A stretch of DNA of 64,000 nucleotides from Pontibacter ummariensis (GCF_900188175.1 NZ_FZOQ01000024.1:1-64000); one strand, 5' to 3'; shown: positions 40,814 through 49,897, numbered from the stretch's first letter. Translations and numbers: made by a program. Notes: a model not told the origin generated them from the sequence alone.

Positions 40814-42172
40814 ATGCAACTAAAGAACGCCTCCATCCTGGTAGTTGATGACGATACCGACGTGCTGACGGCTGTACGCCTGCTACTGCGGCCACAGGTA
40901 AGGGAGATCATTACGGAAAAGAACCCTGAAAACCTGCCCGCTTTGCTCCGGCAGCAGGCCTTCGATGTGATCCTGCTGGACATGAATTTCAAAAGCGCCC
41001 TCAATACCGGCAATGAGGGCTTCTATTGGCTGCAAAAGATAAAAGAGTTGAAATCGGAGGCTACAGTGGTTATGATCACCGCCTATGGCGACATTGACCT
41101 GGCAATCCGCTCGCTAAAGGAAGGTGCCTTTGACTTTGTGGTAAAGCCCTGGCATAACGAAAAGCTACTGGTCACCCTGACCGATGCCTTGCGTAATAAG
41201 AGCAAAGCCAGCAGTCCAAGTCCTGCTCCAAAGCCCGCCGGGGCATTCGGTCCTGAGTTGCTGGGCGAGTCAGAGGCCATGCGGGATATCTTCCTAAAGG
41301 TTAAAAAAGTGGCCCCCACCGATGCCAATATCCTGATCCTGGGCGAGAACGGCACCGGAAAAGAATTAGTGGCCAAAGCCATACACGAGCATTCTTTGCG
41401 CGCTCAAAAGCCCTTTGTAAAAGTGGATGTTGGCGCCCTGACCGAATCGTTGTTTGAGAGTGAGCTGTTTGGGCATAAGAAAGGGGCCTTCACTGATGCC
41501 CGGGAAGACCGGGCCGGCCGGTTCGAGGCAGCCAACGGAGGCACTATTTTTCTGGATGAGATCGGTAATATTTCGCTGCACCAGCAATCTAAACTGCTTA
41601 GCGTGCTGCAAAACCGCCAAGTAATACGCTTGGGCACAAATGAACCGGTGGGCATTAATGTGCGCCTGCTGTGCGCCACCAACGTGCCGCTGGCCGAGTT
41701 GGCCAATGAGTCCCACTTCCGAAAAGACCTGATCTACCGCATCAACACAGTCGAGCTCGTGCTACCGCCCCTGCGCAAGAGGGGCAATGATATTTTGCTG
41801 CTTGCCCGGCATTTTGCAGGGGTATATGCCGATAAGTATATGAAGCCCATACCGGAGCTGAGTAAGCCGGCCCAGGAAAAGCTCCTGCAGTACTCCTACC
41901 CTGGCAATGTGCGTGAGTTACAGTATGCCATTGAGCGGGCTGTGATTATGGCAGATGGGGAAGTGCTGGATGCAAGCGACATCCTCTTCTCCCCACTAGA
42001 GGCTACACCGGCCGTTAGTGCCACGAGCGAAGAAAGTAACTTGGAGGAGCTTGAGAAAATCACCATCAACCGCGTACTTCAGAAGCACGACGGCAACTTA
42101 ACCCGTACCGCCAAAGAACTGGGCATTACCCGCACTGCCTTATACCGTCGCATTGGCAAATATGGCCTTTAA
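40814..42172 (+). CDS. NtrC-family sigma-54-dependent response regulator
   Basis: From ATG 40814 the protein has 452 residues; an in-frame TTG at 40790 is less likely. Domains: receiver (1-120; acidic pocket VDDDTD, phospho-acceptor Asp in VILLDMNF), AAA+ activator (about 140-380; Walker A GENGTGKE, Walker B TIFLDEIG, arginine-finger region), Fis-type HTH (last 40 residues, NLTRTAKELGITRTALYRRI). The sigma-54-contact loop reads GAFTDA, not the classical GAFTGA. The next gene is its likely kinase, which overlaps it. It may control the divergent FtsX-like permease gene, a context common in Bacteroidota. Confidence 0.93.
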   Translation: MQLKNASILVVDDDTDVLTAVRLLLRPQVREIITEKNPENLPALLRQQAFDVILLDMNFKSALNTGNEGFYWLQKIKELKSEATVVMITAYGDIDLAIRSLKEGAFDFVVKPWHNEKLLVTLTDALRNKSKASSPSPAPKPAGAFGPELLGESEAMRDIFLKVKKVAPTDANILILGENGTGKELVAKAIHEHSLRAQKPFVKVDVGALTESLFESELFGHKKGAFTDAREDRAGRFEAANGGTIFLDEIGNISLHQQSKLLSVLQNRQVIRLGTNEPVGINVRLLCATNVPLAELANESHFRKDLIYRINTVELVLPPLRKRGNDILLLARHFAGVYADKYMKPIPELSKPAQEKLLQYSYPGNVRELQYAIERAVIMADGEVLDASDILFSPLEATPAVSATSEESNLEELEKITINRVLQKHDGNLTRTAKELGITRTALYRRIGKYGL

Positions 42173-43514
42173 GAGCTTTGACCGAAACCTGGTGCTGCGG
42201 GTAGCCCTGCTGCTGCTTACCCTGAGCCTGCCCGCTGTCCTCATCCTTCATGGCTGGTCGGAGGCCCTTGTGTTTCTGTTGCCCATCATCTTGTACCAGG
42301 TCGTAGACCTCACGCGCTTTTTACGAAAGGCGCAGGAAGAGTTGAACCAGTTTATTGAATCAGTGCACTACCGTGATTTTTCGCGGTACTATAACGAGCA
42401 GTACCCCAGTGCACAGCTCCAGTTACTCCGGAAAGGCTTTAACGAGATCAACACCACCTTTAAAAGCATTAACCGGGAAAAGGAAAGCCAGCACCTACAC
42501 CTGCAAAAGATCATGGAGTTGGTGGATACCGGGATTTTGTCTTACGAGGTCGACAGCGGGGAAGTGGTGTTAATGAATGAGTCGCTGAAAAAGCTCCTGC
42601 ACATCCCCTTCATGAAAACGATTCACTTCCTGGAGAAAAGGGATTATGAGCTGTATCAGGCTGTGCAGGAACTCGCAGCGGGCCGCTCCCGAATTGCAAT
42701 GGCCAACACTGCGCATTTTGAGAAAAGCGCCTTTAAAGTATTGCTGTCGGCCACGGCCTTCCGCAGCGAAGGACACACCTATAAGCTGGTAGCTTTCCAG
42801 AACGTGAACGAAGCATTAGACGAAACAGAGTCCCAGGCCTGGCAAAAGCTTTTGAACGTGATGACCCACGAGATCATGAACTCCGTGGCACCAATTGCCT
42901 CCCTGGCCGACACCCTTAAAAACCGCCTCCAGGAAACAGCTCCTGCCGGTCCTTCCGCCCACGACCTGGAAGACTTTAAGCTAGGTGTTAGCACCATCAA
43001 AAACAGAAGCCTAGGCTTGCTGCGCTTTGCTGAAACATACCGTAACCTGAACCGGATAACAAAGCTCAGCCTGACAGAGGTATCGGTTAAAGAAGTGTTC
43101 CTTAACCTAAAGCACCTCATGGCACCCACCCTGGCACAGAAGCACATTAAGTTAGAGATCAGCCTCTCCTCACCTGACCTGCGCTTGCAGGCCGACAAAA
43201 ACCTGCTCGACCAGGTCCTGATCAACCTGATGGTGAATGCGATGGAGGCGGTGAAGGACCGGCCAGAACCGCAGATCAGCTTATCGGCCTATGCCTCCCC
43301 CCAGGGTAAGACCCTTCTTAAAGTGGCAGACAACGGCATTGGCATGTCCCGGGAGGTGCAGGAAAAAATCTTTATCCCCTTTTTCAGCACCAGAAAGAAC
43401 GGCAACGGCATTGGCCTTAGCCTGTGCAAGCAGATCGTACTCCTCCACAAAGGCACGATACAGGTACAGTCAGCTGAAGGCGAGGGCACCGCTTTTATCC
43501 TCCGGTTTAATTAA
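42162..43514 (+). CDS. Sensor histidine kinase, partner of the NtrC-like regulator
   Basis: I chose ATG 42162 (MAFKSFDRN); it overlaps the regulator by 11 bp, so the two are translationally linked. The product has 450 residues: two membrane segments in the first 60, a HAMP-less linker and PAS-like region (about 110-220), then the kinase core. The H-box is LNVMTHEIMNSVAPIASLAD, the N-box LLDQVLINLMVNAMEA, and the G-boxes DNGIGMS and GNGIGLSLCKQIV. The HEIMN sequence is typical of NtrB-like/HATPase kinases in Bacteroidota. The periplasmic part is very short, so the signal is likely sensed in the membrane or cytosol. Confidence 0.93.
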   Translation: MAFKSFDRNLVLRVALLLLTLSLPAVLILHGWSEALVFLLPIILYQVVDLTRFLRKAQEELNQFIESVHYRDFSRYYNEQYPSAQLQLLRKGFNEINTTFKSINREKESQHLHLQKIMELVDTGILSYEVDSGEVVLMNESLKKLLHIPFMKTIHFLEKRDYELYQAVQELAAGRSRIAMANTAHFEKSAFKVLLSATAFRSEGHTYKLVAFQNVNEALDETESQAWQKLLNVMTHEIMNSVAPIASLADTLKNRLQETAPAGPSAHDLEDFKLGVSTIKNRSLGLLRFAETYRNLNRITKLSLTEVSVKEVFLNLKHLMAPTLAQKHIKLEISLSSPDLRLQADKNLLDQVLINLMVNAMEAVKDRPEPQISLSAYASPQGKTLLKVADNGIGMSREVQEKIFIPFFSTRKNGNGIGLSLCKQIVLLHKGTIQVQSAEGEGTAFILRFN

Positions 43515-43705
43515 GCTATGTTTAGTTAAACCCTCTTACACGGCTTTAAACAAAATCTTACCCTGGTAAAGCAGCCCGGCAGCAGCCCCCTTCTGCCACC
43601 CCGTCCTTTTACTGCGCCTGGCTCATATGCGTATACCCCTGTACGCTTGTGTAGCACCCTACCACCCTCCCACCCTCAGAAAATATTTTTAGACGGAGGC
43701 AACCG

Positions 43706-44314
43706 TTGCTGCCTTTTAACCGTGATGGGGACGCAAAACCCGGAAAAGTGAGCGAAACAGAGAGCAAACAAGTGGTGTCCTTGCTGAGTGGTTGCCTCAA
43801 AGAAGACCGCAACGCACAAAGAAAGCTGTACAAGCTCTTCTATGGCTACGCTATGAGCATCTGTGTACGCTACTCAAAAGACGCGGAGGAGGCACGGGAG
43901 GTGCTGAACGACGGCTTTCTGAAGGTGTTTACCCGATTGGACCAGTACGACAACCGGAAGCCCTTTAAAGGCTGGCTTCGGCGCATCATGATCAACACGG
44001 CGCTGGATAACTACCGGCACAACCTGAAGCACTACTACCTGTCGGATGTGGAAGACAACTCACCGGCGGCAGAAGACTTTGGGGCAGAGCAACAACTGGG
44101 CTACGATGACCTGATCCTACTGATCCGGAAGCTTTCGCCGGCCTACCGTGCTGTCTTTAACCTGTACGCCATCGACGGGTACACGCACGAGGAAATCGCC
44201 GCTATGCTGCACATTTCGGTGGGTACCTCCAAGTCGAACCTGGCAAAGGCACGGGCAAATTTAAGAGAGGCTTTAAAAAAAAGCAGGATAGATGAACACA
44301 AACAATATGTCTGA
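43706..44314 (+). CDS. ECF-type RNA polymerase sigma factor
   Basis: The protein has 202 residues. I prefer the TTG at 43706 because GGAGG lies 6 bp before it (43695-43699); the alternative GTG at 43748 has a weaker site and would give 188 residues, closer to the usual length. Region 2 contains NAQRKLYKLFYGYAMSICVRY and DGFLKVFTRLDQYD. Region 4 contains LSPAYRAVFNLYAIDGYTHEEIAAML and an HTH recognition segment HISVGTSKSNLAKARANLREAL. It directs transcription in response to an envelope signal. The next gene overlaps it by 23 bp and has the position of an anti-sigma factor. Confidence 0.9.
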   Translation: MLPFNRDGDAKPGKVSETESKQVVSLLSGCLKEDRNAQRKLYKLFYGYAMSICVRYSKDAEEAREVLNDGFLKVFTRLDQYDNRKPFKGWLRRIMINTALDNYRHNLKHYYLSDVEDNSPAAEDFGAEQQLGYDDLILLIRKLSPAYRAVFNLYAIDGYTHEEIAAMLHISVGTSKSNLAKARANLREALKKSRIDEHKQYV

Positions 44315-45584
44315 CGAAGAACTCGACCGGCTGTTCCGGAAGGCTGCCCAAGACCAGGACCCTCCTTTTGAGGAGGAAGCCTGGTTGGCCCTGGAGCAGA
44401 AACTGGATGAAGTGCAGGTGCCCAGGCCCTGGTTCAGACGGCTGTTGCCTTTCCTGCTGCTGGTGGCGGTCTCTCTGTTAGTGGTGCTTAAGCAGTCTTC
44501 CGACCAAATCGATGTCATAGCAAATAAGGAAGACGCGGCAGCTGTGGAAAGAGCCCCGGCTCCGACCACGGTTGCTTCCACCCTCACCGGGGCTTCCCCG
44601 AGAGACTCCAGAGCCAAAGGATTAGCCAAGGCGACTAACTCTACCGGAACGGCTGACACAGCACCTACTACTGTAGCACCAGTAACGGTGGCAACTAAAA
44701 GAGAGGCGGCTCCTGGGGGCGTAGTGACTGCCCGGGAAAAGGCAACAGCACCTCCCTTTGCACAGGCGCTGCCTGCGAGAGCCGGGCAAGAGCAGGTTTT
44801 GGCGCAGGCACCCCCTGCAACCCAAAGCCTGTTAGAAACCAAAGTCGCCGCCATGCCCACCACAGAAGGTGTGATAACAAGAGGTACAGTTTTATCAGTG
44901 CCTCTGTTGCAGGCAACCGCTCCCCCACAACAGGAAGATATGGGGACGGCAGAGGACAGCAGCCTACAAAAGAAACAGGCCTTCGCCCAAAATGTGCGGT
45001 TGGCCGTAGCGGTAGCCCCGGACATAACAGCAGTTAAGTTTAAATCTGCTGATGCTGTAAGTGCCAATGTGGGGTTATTGGTTGGGCTACCGCTTGCCAA
45101 CCGGCTTAGCCTGGTAACAGGGGTGGTATGGGCAGACAAAGTGTACGGGGCAGCTCCCGAAGACTATGCCCCAACACCCGATTACTGGGTTGGGAAAACA
45201 CTCCCCAACAGCATTGAGGCACGATGTGAGGTTTTAGACATCCCGCTTAACCTGGAGTACAACCTTTGGCAGCGCGACCGCAACAGCTTGGCGGTGCAGG
45301 CAGGCTTGTCCAGCTATATCATGCTGAACGAGGAGTACACTTACACCTATGGCAGGGGCTATGCTACCTACGAGAAAACCTGGGCGGTGAAAAACCAGAA
45401 CAGGCATTGGTTTAAAGTTCAGAACATCAGCGTTAGTTACTACCGGCAACTGACCCCGGCACTGCAGGTCGGCGTGGAGCCCTTTGTTAAAATCCCCTTG
45501 GGTGATATCGGTGCGGGACATGTACGGCTTACGAGTGCAGGGCTGTTCTTTAAGGCCGCCTGCACCCTCCCCTTCCTGAAATAG
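44292..45584 (+). CDS. Anti-sigma-like inner-membrane N-terminus joined to outer-membrane barrel domain
   Basis: The protein has 430 residues; a second in-frame ATG at 44307 would remove five. Residues 1-45 are acidic and helical (DEELDRLFRKAAQ) like the cytoplasmic part of ECF anti-sigma factors. One membrane segment follows (about 49-63), then a low-complexity Ala/Thr/Val/Pro-rich linker (about 75-230), then about 190 residues of beta-strand pattern ending LFFKAACTLPF, like small outer-membrane barrels. It overlaps the sigma gene by 23 bp. The combination would link sigma-factor control to the outer membrane in one chain. Confidence 0.78.
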   Translation: MNTNNMSDEELDRLFRKAAQDQDPPFEEEAWLALEQKLDEVQVPRPWFRRLLPFLLLVAVSLLVVLKQSSDQIDVIANKEDAAAVERAPAPTTVASTLTGASPRDSRAKGLAKATNSTGTADTAPTTVAPVTVATKREAAPGGVVTAREKATAPPFAQALPARAGQEQVLAQAPPATQSLLETKVAAMPTTEGVITRGTVLSVPLLQATAPPQQEDMGTAEDSSLQKKQAFAQNVRLAVAVAPDITAVKFKSADAVSANVGLLVGLPLANRLSLVTGVVWADKVYGAAPEDYAPTPDYWVGKTLPNSIEARCEVLDIPLNLEYNLWQRDRNSLAVQAGLSSYIMLNEEYTYTYGRGYATYEKTWAVKNQNRHWFKVQNISVSYYRQLTPALQVGVEPFVKIPLGDIGAGHVRLTSAGLFFKAACTLPFLK

Positions 45585-45674
45585 TCACCCGATTCCACCT
45601 CATGTGCTAACACCGCCTGGACTGTGTTAGAGGGACTTTGTTTGCCTGATTTTTTAAAAATAAAACCTACGACT

Positions 45675-46139
45675 ATGAAAAGCTTATTTCACACCAACAT
45701 CCTGTTGCTCTTACTCCTGAGCCCCCTCTGTGTATTTAGCAGCTGCGACGACGACGATGAGGACGATGGTAACATCAACCCGGACATCGTGCAGTTCGAG
45801 AACATTACCCTTTCCGGGGACAATGAAGTGCCGGCTAACAGTTCTGCCGCTACGGGTACTTTTAACGGCACCTTTAACCGTGATACCAAGATCATGACTT
45901 ACTCCATCGACTTTGCCGGCCTTACCCCTACGATGATGCACTTTCATAAAGCAGCAGTGGGGCAAAACGGGGACGTAGAGATCGGGATAGGCGCAGCGCC
46001 TTTCACTTCGCCTGTTCAGGGGCAAACACCCGCCCTGACAGAGGCCCAGGAAGCTGACCTGATGGCGGGCCTGTGGTACGTGAATGTACACAGCAACCAG
46101 TTTCCGGGGGGTGAGATAAGGGGGCAGCTCGTGCCCTAA
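45675..46139 (+). CDS. CHRD-domain lipoprotein
   Basis: From ATG 45675 the protein has 154 residues (MKSLFHTNILLLLLL...). The lipobox cysteine is in FSSCDDDDEDD, followed by an acidic tether that is typical of surface-exposed Bacteroidota lipoproteins. The CHRD domain spans about 45-150: TLSGDNEVPANSSAATGTF, AGLTPTMMHFHKAAVGQNG and WYVNVHSNQFPGGEIRGQL are diagnostic. CHRD is named after chordin; the function in bacteria is not known. It is the first of four collinear genes with cytochrome c, YceI and DUF5777. Confidence 0.9.
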   Translation: MKSLFHTNILLLLLLSPLCVFSSCDDDDEDDGNINPDIVQFENITLSGDNEVPANSSAATGTFNGTFNRDTKIMTYSIDFAGLTPTMMHFHKAAVGQNGDVEIGIGAAPFTSPVQGQTPALTEAQEADLMAGLWYVNVHSNQFPGGEIRGQLVP

Positions 46140-46216
46140 CCGCTTTCACGATGCTCACTGGGCAGCATCAGGATAAGCCAACCGTAAACCATGCCTGGCC
46201 TATTAAACTGAAAACA

Positions 46217-46606
46217 ATGGCACGACCTCTTTTTACGCTAGTTACAGCGGCTGCTCTGGCCCTCCTTGTTGTTACGGCTTGCACCAGCGACAACGAGGAG
46301 GACAGCCTGCCGCAACCAACCCCGCAACCGCAGCAGTGCGATGTTTCCAACGTGACTTTCTCTAAAACCATTACCCCTATTCTGTCTGCTAACTGCTACA
46401 CGTGCCACAGCTCATCCTTTTCAGAAGGAGGCGTAGTACTGGACACGCACGCCGGCGTGAAAAAACAGGCTGACAATGGCACCCTGTTAGGGGTTATCAC
46501 CCATGCAAGCGGTTTTCCGGCAATGCCCCAGGGAGCAGCCAAGCTTTCTGACTGCAACATTGCCCGCATCAAAAAGTGGATAGAGGCCGGGGCGCCTGAC
46601 AATTAA
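46217..46606 (+). CDS. c-type cytochrome-like lipoprotein
   Basis: From ATG 46217 the protein has 129 residues. A lipobox (LLVVTACTS) is followed by a Pro/Gln-rich linker. It carries one haem-c site CYTCH in ITPILSANCYTCHSSS, with a distal methionine candidate in FPAMPQG and the terminal helix CNIARIKKWIEAGAPDN, as in DUF1549/PSCyt-type cytochromes. It would carry electrons at the outside of the inner membrane or in the outer envelope. It lies 77 bp after the CHRD gene and 7 bp before the YceI gene. Confidence 0.88.
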   Translation: MARPLFTLVTAAALALLVVTACTSDNEEDSLPQPTPQPQQCDVSNVTFSKTITPILSANCYTCHSSSFSEGGVVLDTHAGVKKQADNGTLLGVITHASGFPAMPQGAAKLSDCNIARIKKWIEAGAPDN

Positions 46607-46613
46607 CGATAGC

Positions 46614-47183
46614 ATGAAATTATCCTTTGTCCTACTCTTTTGCTTTGCCTGTTTGCTCTCTGTTGAGGTGGCGGCTCAAAGCCGCTACTTCACAAAGACA
46701 GGGCATATCTGGTTTTTCTCGGAAGCCCCGCTGGAGGACATTATGGCCCGCAATAGGCAGGTAGTGTCGTTTATTGATTTCAAGACAGGAGAACTGGCTT
46801 TTTCAGTGCCCATGACAGCTTTCCAATTTAAGAAGTCACTGATGCAAACCCACTTCAACGAAAACTTTGTAGAGTCAGGCAAATACCCCAAGTCCACATT
46901 CAGCGGCACGTTTAGCAAACCAGGCGCTATCGACCCCACGAAAGAGGGTACCTACAAGGTACAGGTAGAAGGGCAACTGACGATACACGGCGTGGAGAAG
47001 GCCCTCAGCACAGACGGCATACTGGAAGTAAGAAACGGCAAGGTGCGCGGTAAAGCGACGTTTATCGTAGCGCCACACGACTACGACATCACCATTCCGT
47101 TGCTGGTACGGGAGCACATTGCCAAAGAGGTTGCCGTGCATGTGGATATGCTGTATGAACCTTTTACGGGTAATACCCCCTGA
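46614..47183 (+). CDS. YceI-family periplasmic protein
   Basis: The protein has 189 residues with a signal peptide ending VAAQSR. The YceI lipocalin-like fold is shown by TKTGHIWFFSEAPLEDIMARN, MQTHFNENFVESGKYPKSTFSG, VEGQLTIHGVEKAL and a C-terminal IPLLVREHIAKEVAVHVDM. Members bind isoprenoid quinones or amphiphiles in the periplasm. Overlap with cytochrome c and DUF5777 genes suggests an electron-transfer or envelope redox unit. The gene begins 7 bp after the cytochrome stop. Confidence 0.92.
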   Translation: MKLSFVLLFCFACLLSVEVAAQSRYFTKTGHIWFFSEAPLEDIMARNRQVVSFIDFKTGELAFSVPMTAFQFKKSLMQTHFNENFVESGKYPKSTFSGTFSKPGAIDPTKEGTYKVQVEGQLTIHGVEKALSTDGILEVRNGKVRGKATFIVAPHDYDITIPLLVREHIAKEVAVHVDMLYEPFTGNTP

Positions 47184-47188
47184 AAACG

Positions 47189-48073
47189 ATGGCAAAGCAT
47201 CTGCTACTGTCCCTCCTGCTGCTGCTAGCGCCCTATCTTATGCAGGCGCAGGATGATTTGCTGGACCTTGCCGAGGCACTGGATAGCACAGAAGCCGGCT
47301 ATGTGTCCGGCACCTTTAAAGCCACCCGCCTGGTGAACGGCCACTCTGTGGAAACAAACGGAGACCAGGAGCTTCTCTTTCTCATCTCCCACCGCTTTGG
47401 CACCCTGAACAGTGGCGCCTATAACTTATTTGGGCTGGACCAGGCCACCATCCGGCTGGCGCTGGAGTATGGCCTTACAGACAGGCTTACCCTCGGCCTG
47501 GGGCGTAGCTCGCTCGAGAAAACCTACGATGGCTTTGCTAAATACCGAATATTGCGCCAGTTACAGGGCGCGATGCCTGTTACGGTTACTGGTTTTTCAA
47601 GCCTCGCGATCAAGACACTGGAGCAGCAGCTCCCGGAAAGGCCTACTGCTTTTTCCTCCAGGTTGACCTACACCCATCAGTTACTCATCGCGCGTAAATT
47701 TACCGAAAGGCTATCGCTACAGTTGAGCCCCACGTGGGTGCACCGCAACATGGTGGCTACCCGGCAGGATGAAAACGAGGTATATGCCCTGGGCCTGGGA
47801 GGCCGGTACAAACTTACCAAACGCACCTCCTTTAACGCTGAGTACTACTACCTGCTTCCCGGTGAAACAGCAGACCAATACCGCAATGCCCTGGCCATGG
47901 GCTTCGACATTGAAACGGGAGGGCATGTATTCCAACTAATTTTCACGAATGCACAGGGCATGGTGGAGAAGCTCTTTATTCCCCAAACCCAAGGCGCTTG
48001 GGAGGAGGGCGATGTTTACTTCGGGTTTAACATCTCCCGCGTGTTTAGCCTGAAAAAAGAAGGCGACTGGTAA
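47189..48073 (+). CDS. DUF5777 outer-membrane beta-barrel protein
   Basis: The protein has 294 residues with a signal peptide ending LMQAQDD. The N-terminal TGSTFKATR-type element (VSGTFKATRLVNGHSVET) and strands such as FLISHRFGTLNSG, LALEYGLTDRLTLGLGRS and GDVYFGFNISRVFSL match the DUF5777 family of barrels. It begins 5 bp after the YceI stop and is the last of the four-gene unit. The function is unknown; such barrels often occur next to YceI and cytochrome genes in Bacteroidota. Confidence 0.88.
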   Translation: MAKHLLLSLLLLLAPYLMQAQDDLLDLAEALDSTEAGYVSGTFKATRLVNGHSVETNGDQELLFLISHRFGTLNSGAYNLFGLDQATIRLALEYGLTDRLTLGLGRSSLEKTYDGFAKYRILRQLQGAMPVTVTGFSSLAIKTLEQQLPERPTAFSSRLTYTHQLLIARKFTERLSLQLSPTWVHRNMVATRQDENEVYALGLGGRYKLTKRTSFNAEYYYLLPGETADQYRNALAMGFDIETGGHVFQLIFTNAQGMVEKLFIPQTQGAWEEGDVYFGFNISRVFSLKKEGDW

Positions 48074-48442
48074 GCTTGTCTCTTCCCCTCATAAGCATTG
48101 CCCTGCCATTGTAAGCTTACCCTACCCCTGCAGCAGGCATTCCGTTGCCCTTTCGGCCCTACTTACCACTGCAAAAGCACTTATCCCTAAGCTGTTGCCC
48201 TTGTTTGAGCAGCTACTACCCAAGGTTTGTCATGCTGCATTATCTGCCATCAGGTGCCCCTCTTCTTCAGGGCACACAGCACCTATCCTTTCTGCTATTA
48301 CGGCGGTTAAACATCTCTACTTGCGCTGCCTGTGTACCTGTGCTGCCTGATGATAACGATCATCCCTGCCGGTGACTTACGTCATGAGGAGTTCAGGATT
48401 TTTACCGGACTTTTATATCAACAAATCAGCCCCCTAATTATC
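48074..48442. other. Intergenic region before the USP gene
   Basis: 369 bp with no gene. It holds the FNR-like box at 48373-48384. No other element was recognised. Confidence 0.55.
48373..48384. promoter_or_regulatory. FNR/Crp-like inverted repeat upstream of USP gene
   Basis: TGAC-TTAC-GTCA, 58 bp before ATG 48443. It differs by one spacer base from the box at 26391. Confidence 0.6.
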
Positions 48443-49303
48443 ATGAAAACGATACTCTGTATATCTGACTTTTCGCAAACCTCTGAGAATGCAGTCCACT
48501 ATGCCTATGAACTAGCATCGCTTCTGAAGGCACGCCTCCTGCTTTTCCATAACGTTCCGGAGCATGCCGCCGCCATGGCAGCCCCTTACGAAGCCGGTAG
48601 CCATGCCGCTCTGATAGAACAACTGGATGAACGGAATGAGTACGTGCACAAGCTGGAAGAAACCAGGCAGCGGCTTGCCTATAACAACCCCTCTAGCCAA
48701 GCGCGTTGCGAGTTTCTGATCCGACACGGGCTCGCCAAAGATATGCTCCCGGCCCTTATAGAGGAGGAGCAGGTTGACCTGGTGGTGATCGGGAACGATG
48801 AAGCTGACGCACTACCCGAAATCTTTACTGGCACCGTGGCGGCTGGCCTTATTGAGAATGCCTCCTGCCCAGTGCTCGTGATTCCGGAGCAGGCTGCCTT
48901 TAAACCGCTGCAAAAGATGGTGGTTGCTGTAGGCCAATTAGGGGAGCCCTACCAGGACCTGGATGCCGTGCTGGCCCTGGCTCTCCTGTTTCGATCCGAG
49001 GTACATCTGCTCCACGTACTCCCGAAAGAAAATGCCCAGGCTAACGCGACGGCACAAGAAGAAAGCTATCCTTTGGCATCCTGGAACGCCTACAAGAATG
49101 TTACTTACCACGTGCTGATTCATGACAGCATAGAAGAAGGCATTAGCCAGTTCACCCGCGACAACAGAGCGGACATGCTCGTGCTAGGTTACCATGCAGA
49201 AAACCCCTGGCAGCATTTGAGCCAACGGAATCTGGCACAGGATAAAGCATACCACACCTATCTGCCGGTGCTGTTTGCTCACTTCGAAAGGCAGGAGCCC
49301 TGA
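48443..49303 (+). CDS. Universal stress protein, tandem UspA domains
   Basis: From ATG 48443 the protein has 286 residues; the frame extends to 48332 but the extension is not family-like. Domain 1 opens MKTILCISDFSQTSENAVHYAYELA and has a changed nucleotide loop (GNDEADALPEIFTGTVAAGLI before CPVLVIP), so ATP binding is doubtful. Domain 2 starts near 155 (KMVVAVGQLGEPYQDL) and is also divergent. It is followed after 41 bp by Hsp20 and then PEP synthase on the same strand. Confidence 0.88.
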   Translation: MKTILCISDFSQTSENAVHYAYELASLLKARLLLFHNVPEHAAAMAAPYEAGSHAALIEQLDERNEYVHKLEETRQRLAYNNPSSQARCEFLIRHGLAKDMLPALIEEEQVDLVVIGNDEADALPEIFTGTVAAGLIENASCPVLVIPEQAAFKPLQKMVVAVGQLGEPYQDLDAVLALALLFRSEVHLLHVLPKENAQANATAQEESYPLASWNAYKNVTYHVLIHDSIEEGISQFTRDNRADMLVLGYHAENPWQHLSQRNLAQDKAYHTYLPVLFAHFERQEP

Positions 49304-49344
49304 TCGCAAAGCTTACACTTAACCCACTATAAACAATAAAGACT

Positions 49345-49788
49345 ATGTCACTGGTAAAATCAAAAAAGAATGGTTTGATTCCTGCATCCTCCTTCCTGAC
49401 AGATGTACTGGACCTGGATCGCTTTTTCGACAACGACTCCTTTTTCAAAGGATTTAAGAAGGTGCCCTTCACAAACATACGGGAGAAGGACGACCGCTTT
49501 GAAGTAGAGCTGGCCGCCCCCGGCATGGACAAGCAGGACTTTAAGGTGGAGATCGATAACGACATCCTCACTGTTTCGGCAGAACGCAAGGAAGAGAAGA
49601 GCGAAGAAAAAGAGCAGTATACCCGCCAGGAGTTCAGCTACAGCTCATTTACCCGTTCCTTTGAACTGCCTGCCACAGTAAATGCCGAGGCAATTCAGGC
49701 AGCATACAAAGACGGCATTCTAAAACTAACGCTGCCGAAGAAAGAAGAAGCTAGTGTTAGCAACAAGAAGGCAATAGAGATCGCCTAA
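49345..49788 (+). CDS. Hsp20/alpha-crystallin family small heat-shock protein
   Basis: The protein has 147 residues. The alpha-crystallin domain spans about 42-140: FTNIREKDDRFEVELAAPGMDKQDFKVEIDNDILTVSAER at the start, FELPATVNAEAIQAAYKDGILKLTLPK (the A-x-x-x-n-G-I/V-L motif) at the end. The C-terminal I-x-I motif is present as IEIA. It is an ATP-independent holdase that binds unfolding proteins. It lies 41 bp after the USP gene, a pairing that suggests common stress control. Confidence 0.95.
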   Translation: MSLVKSKKNGLIPASSFLTDVLDLDRFFDNDSFFKGFKKVPFTNIREKDDRFEVELAAPGMDKQDFKVEIDNDILTVSAERKEEKSEEKEQYTRQEFSYSSFTRSFELPATVNAEAIQAAYKDGILKLTLPKKEEASVSNKKAIEIA

Positions 49789-49807
49789 GCCTTAGCTCAT
49801 CAACGGG

Positions 49808-49833
49808 AAGGCGGGTATGTGTGCCCGTCTTTT
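49808..49833 (+). terminator. Hairpin with T tail after Hsp20
   Basis: Arms AAGGCGGG and CCCGTCTT (one G-U pair), 8-nt loop, then TTTTCC. Confidence 0.65.
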
Positions 49834-49897
49834 CCTTCCTCCCCCTCACAGGCGATACTAACAATGCTTTACCAAACAACCAGAAACCTTTCCTGCT

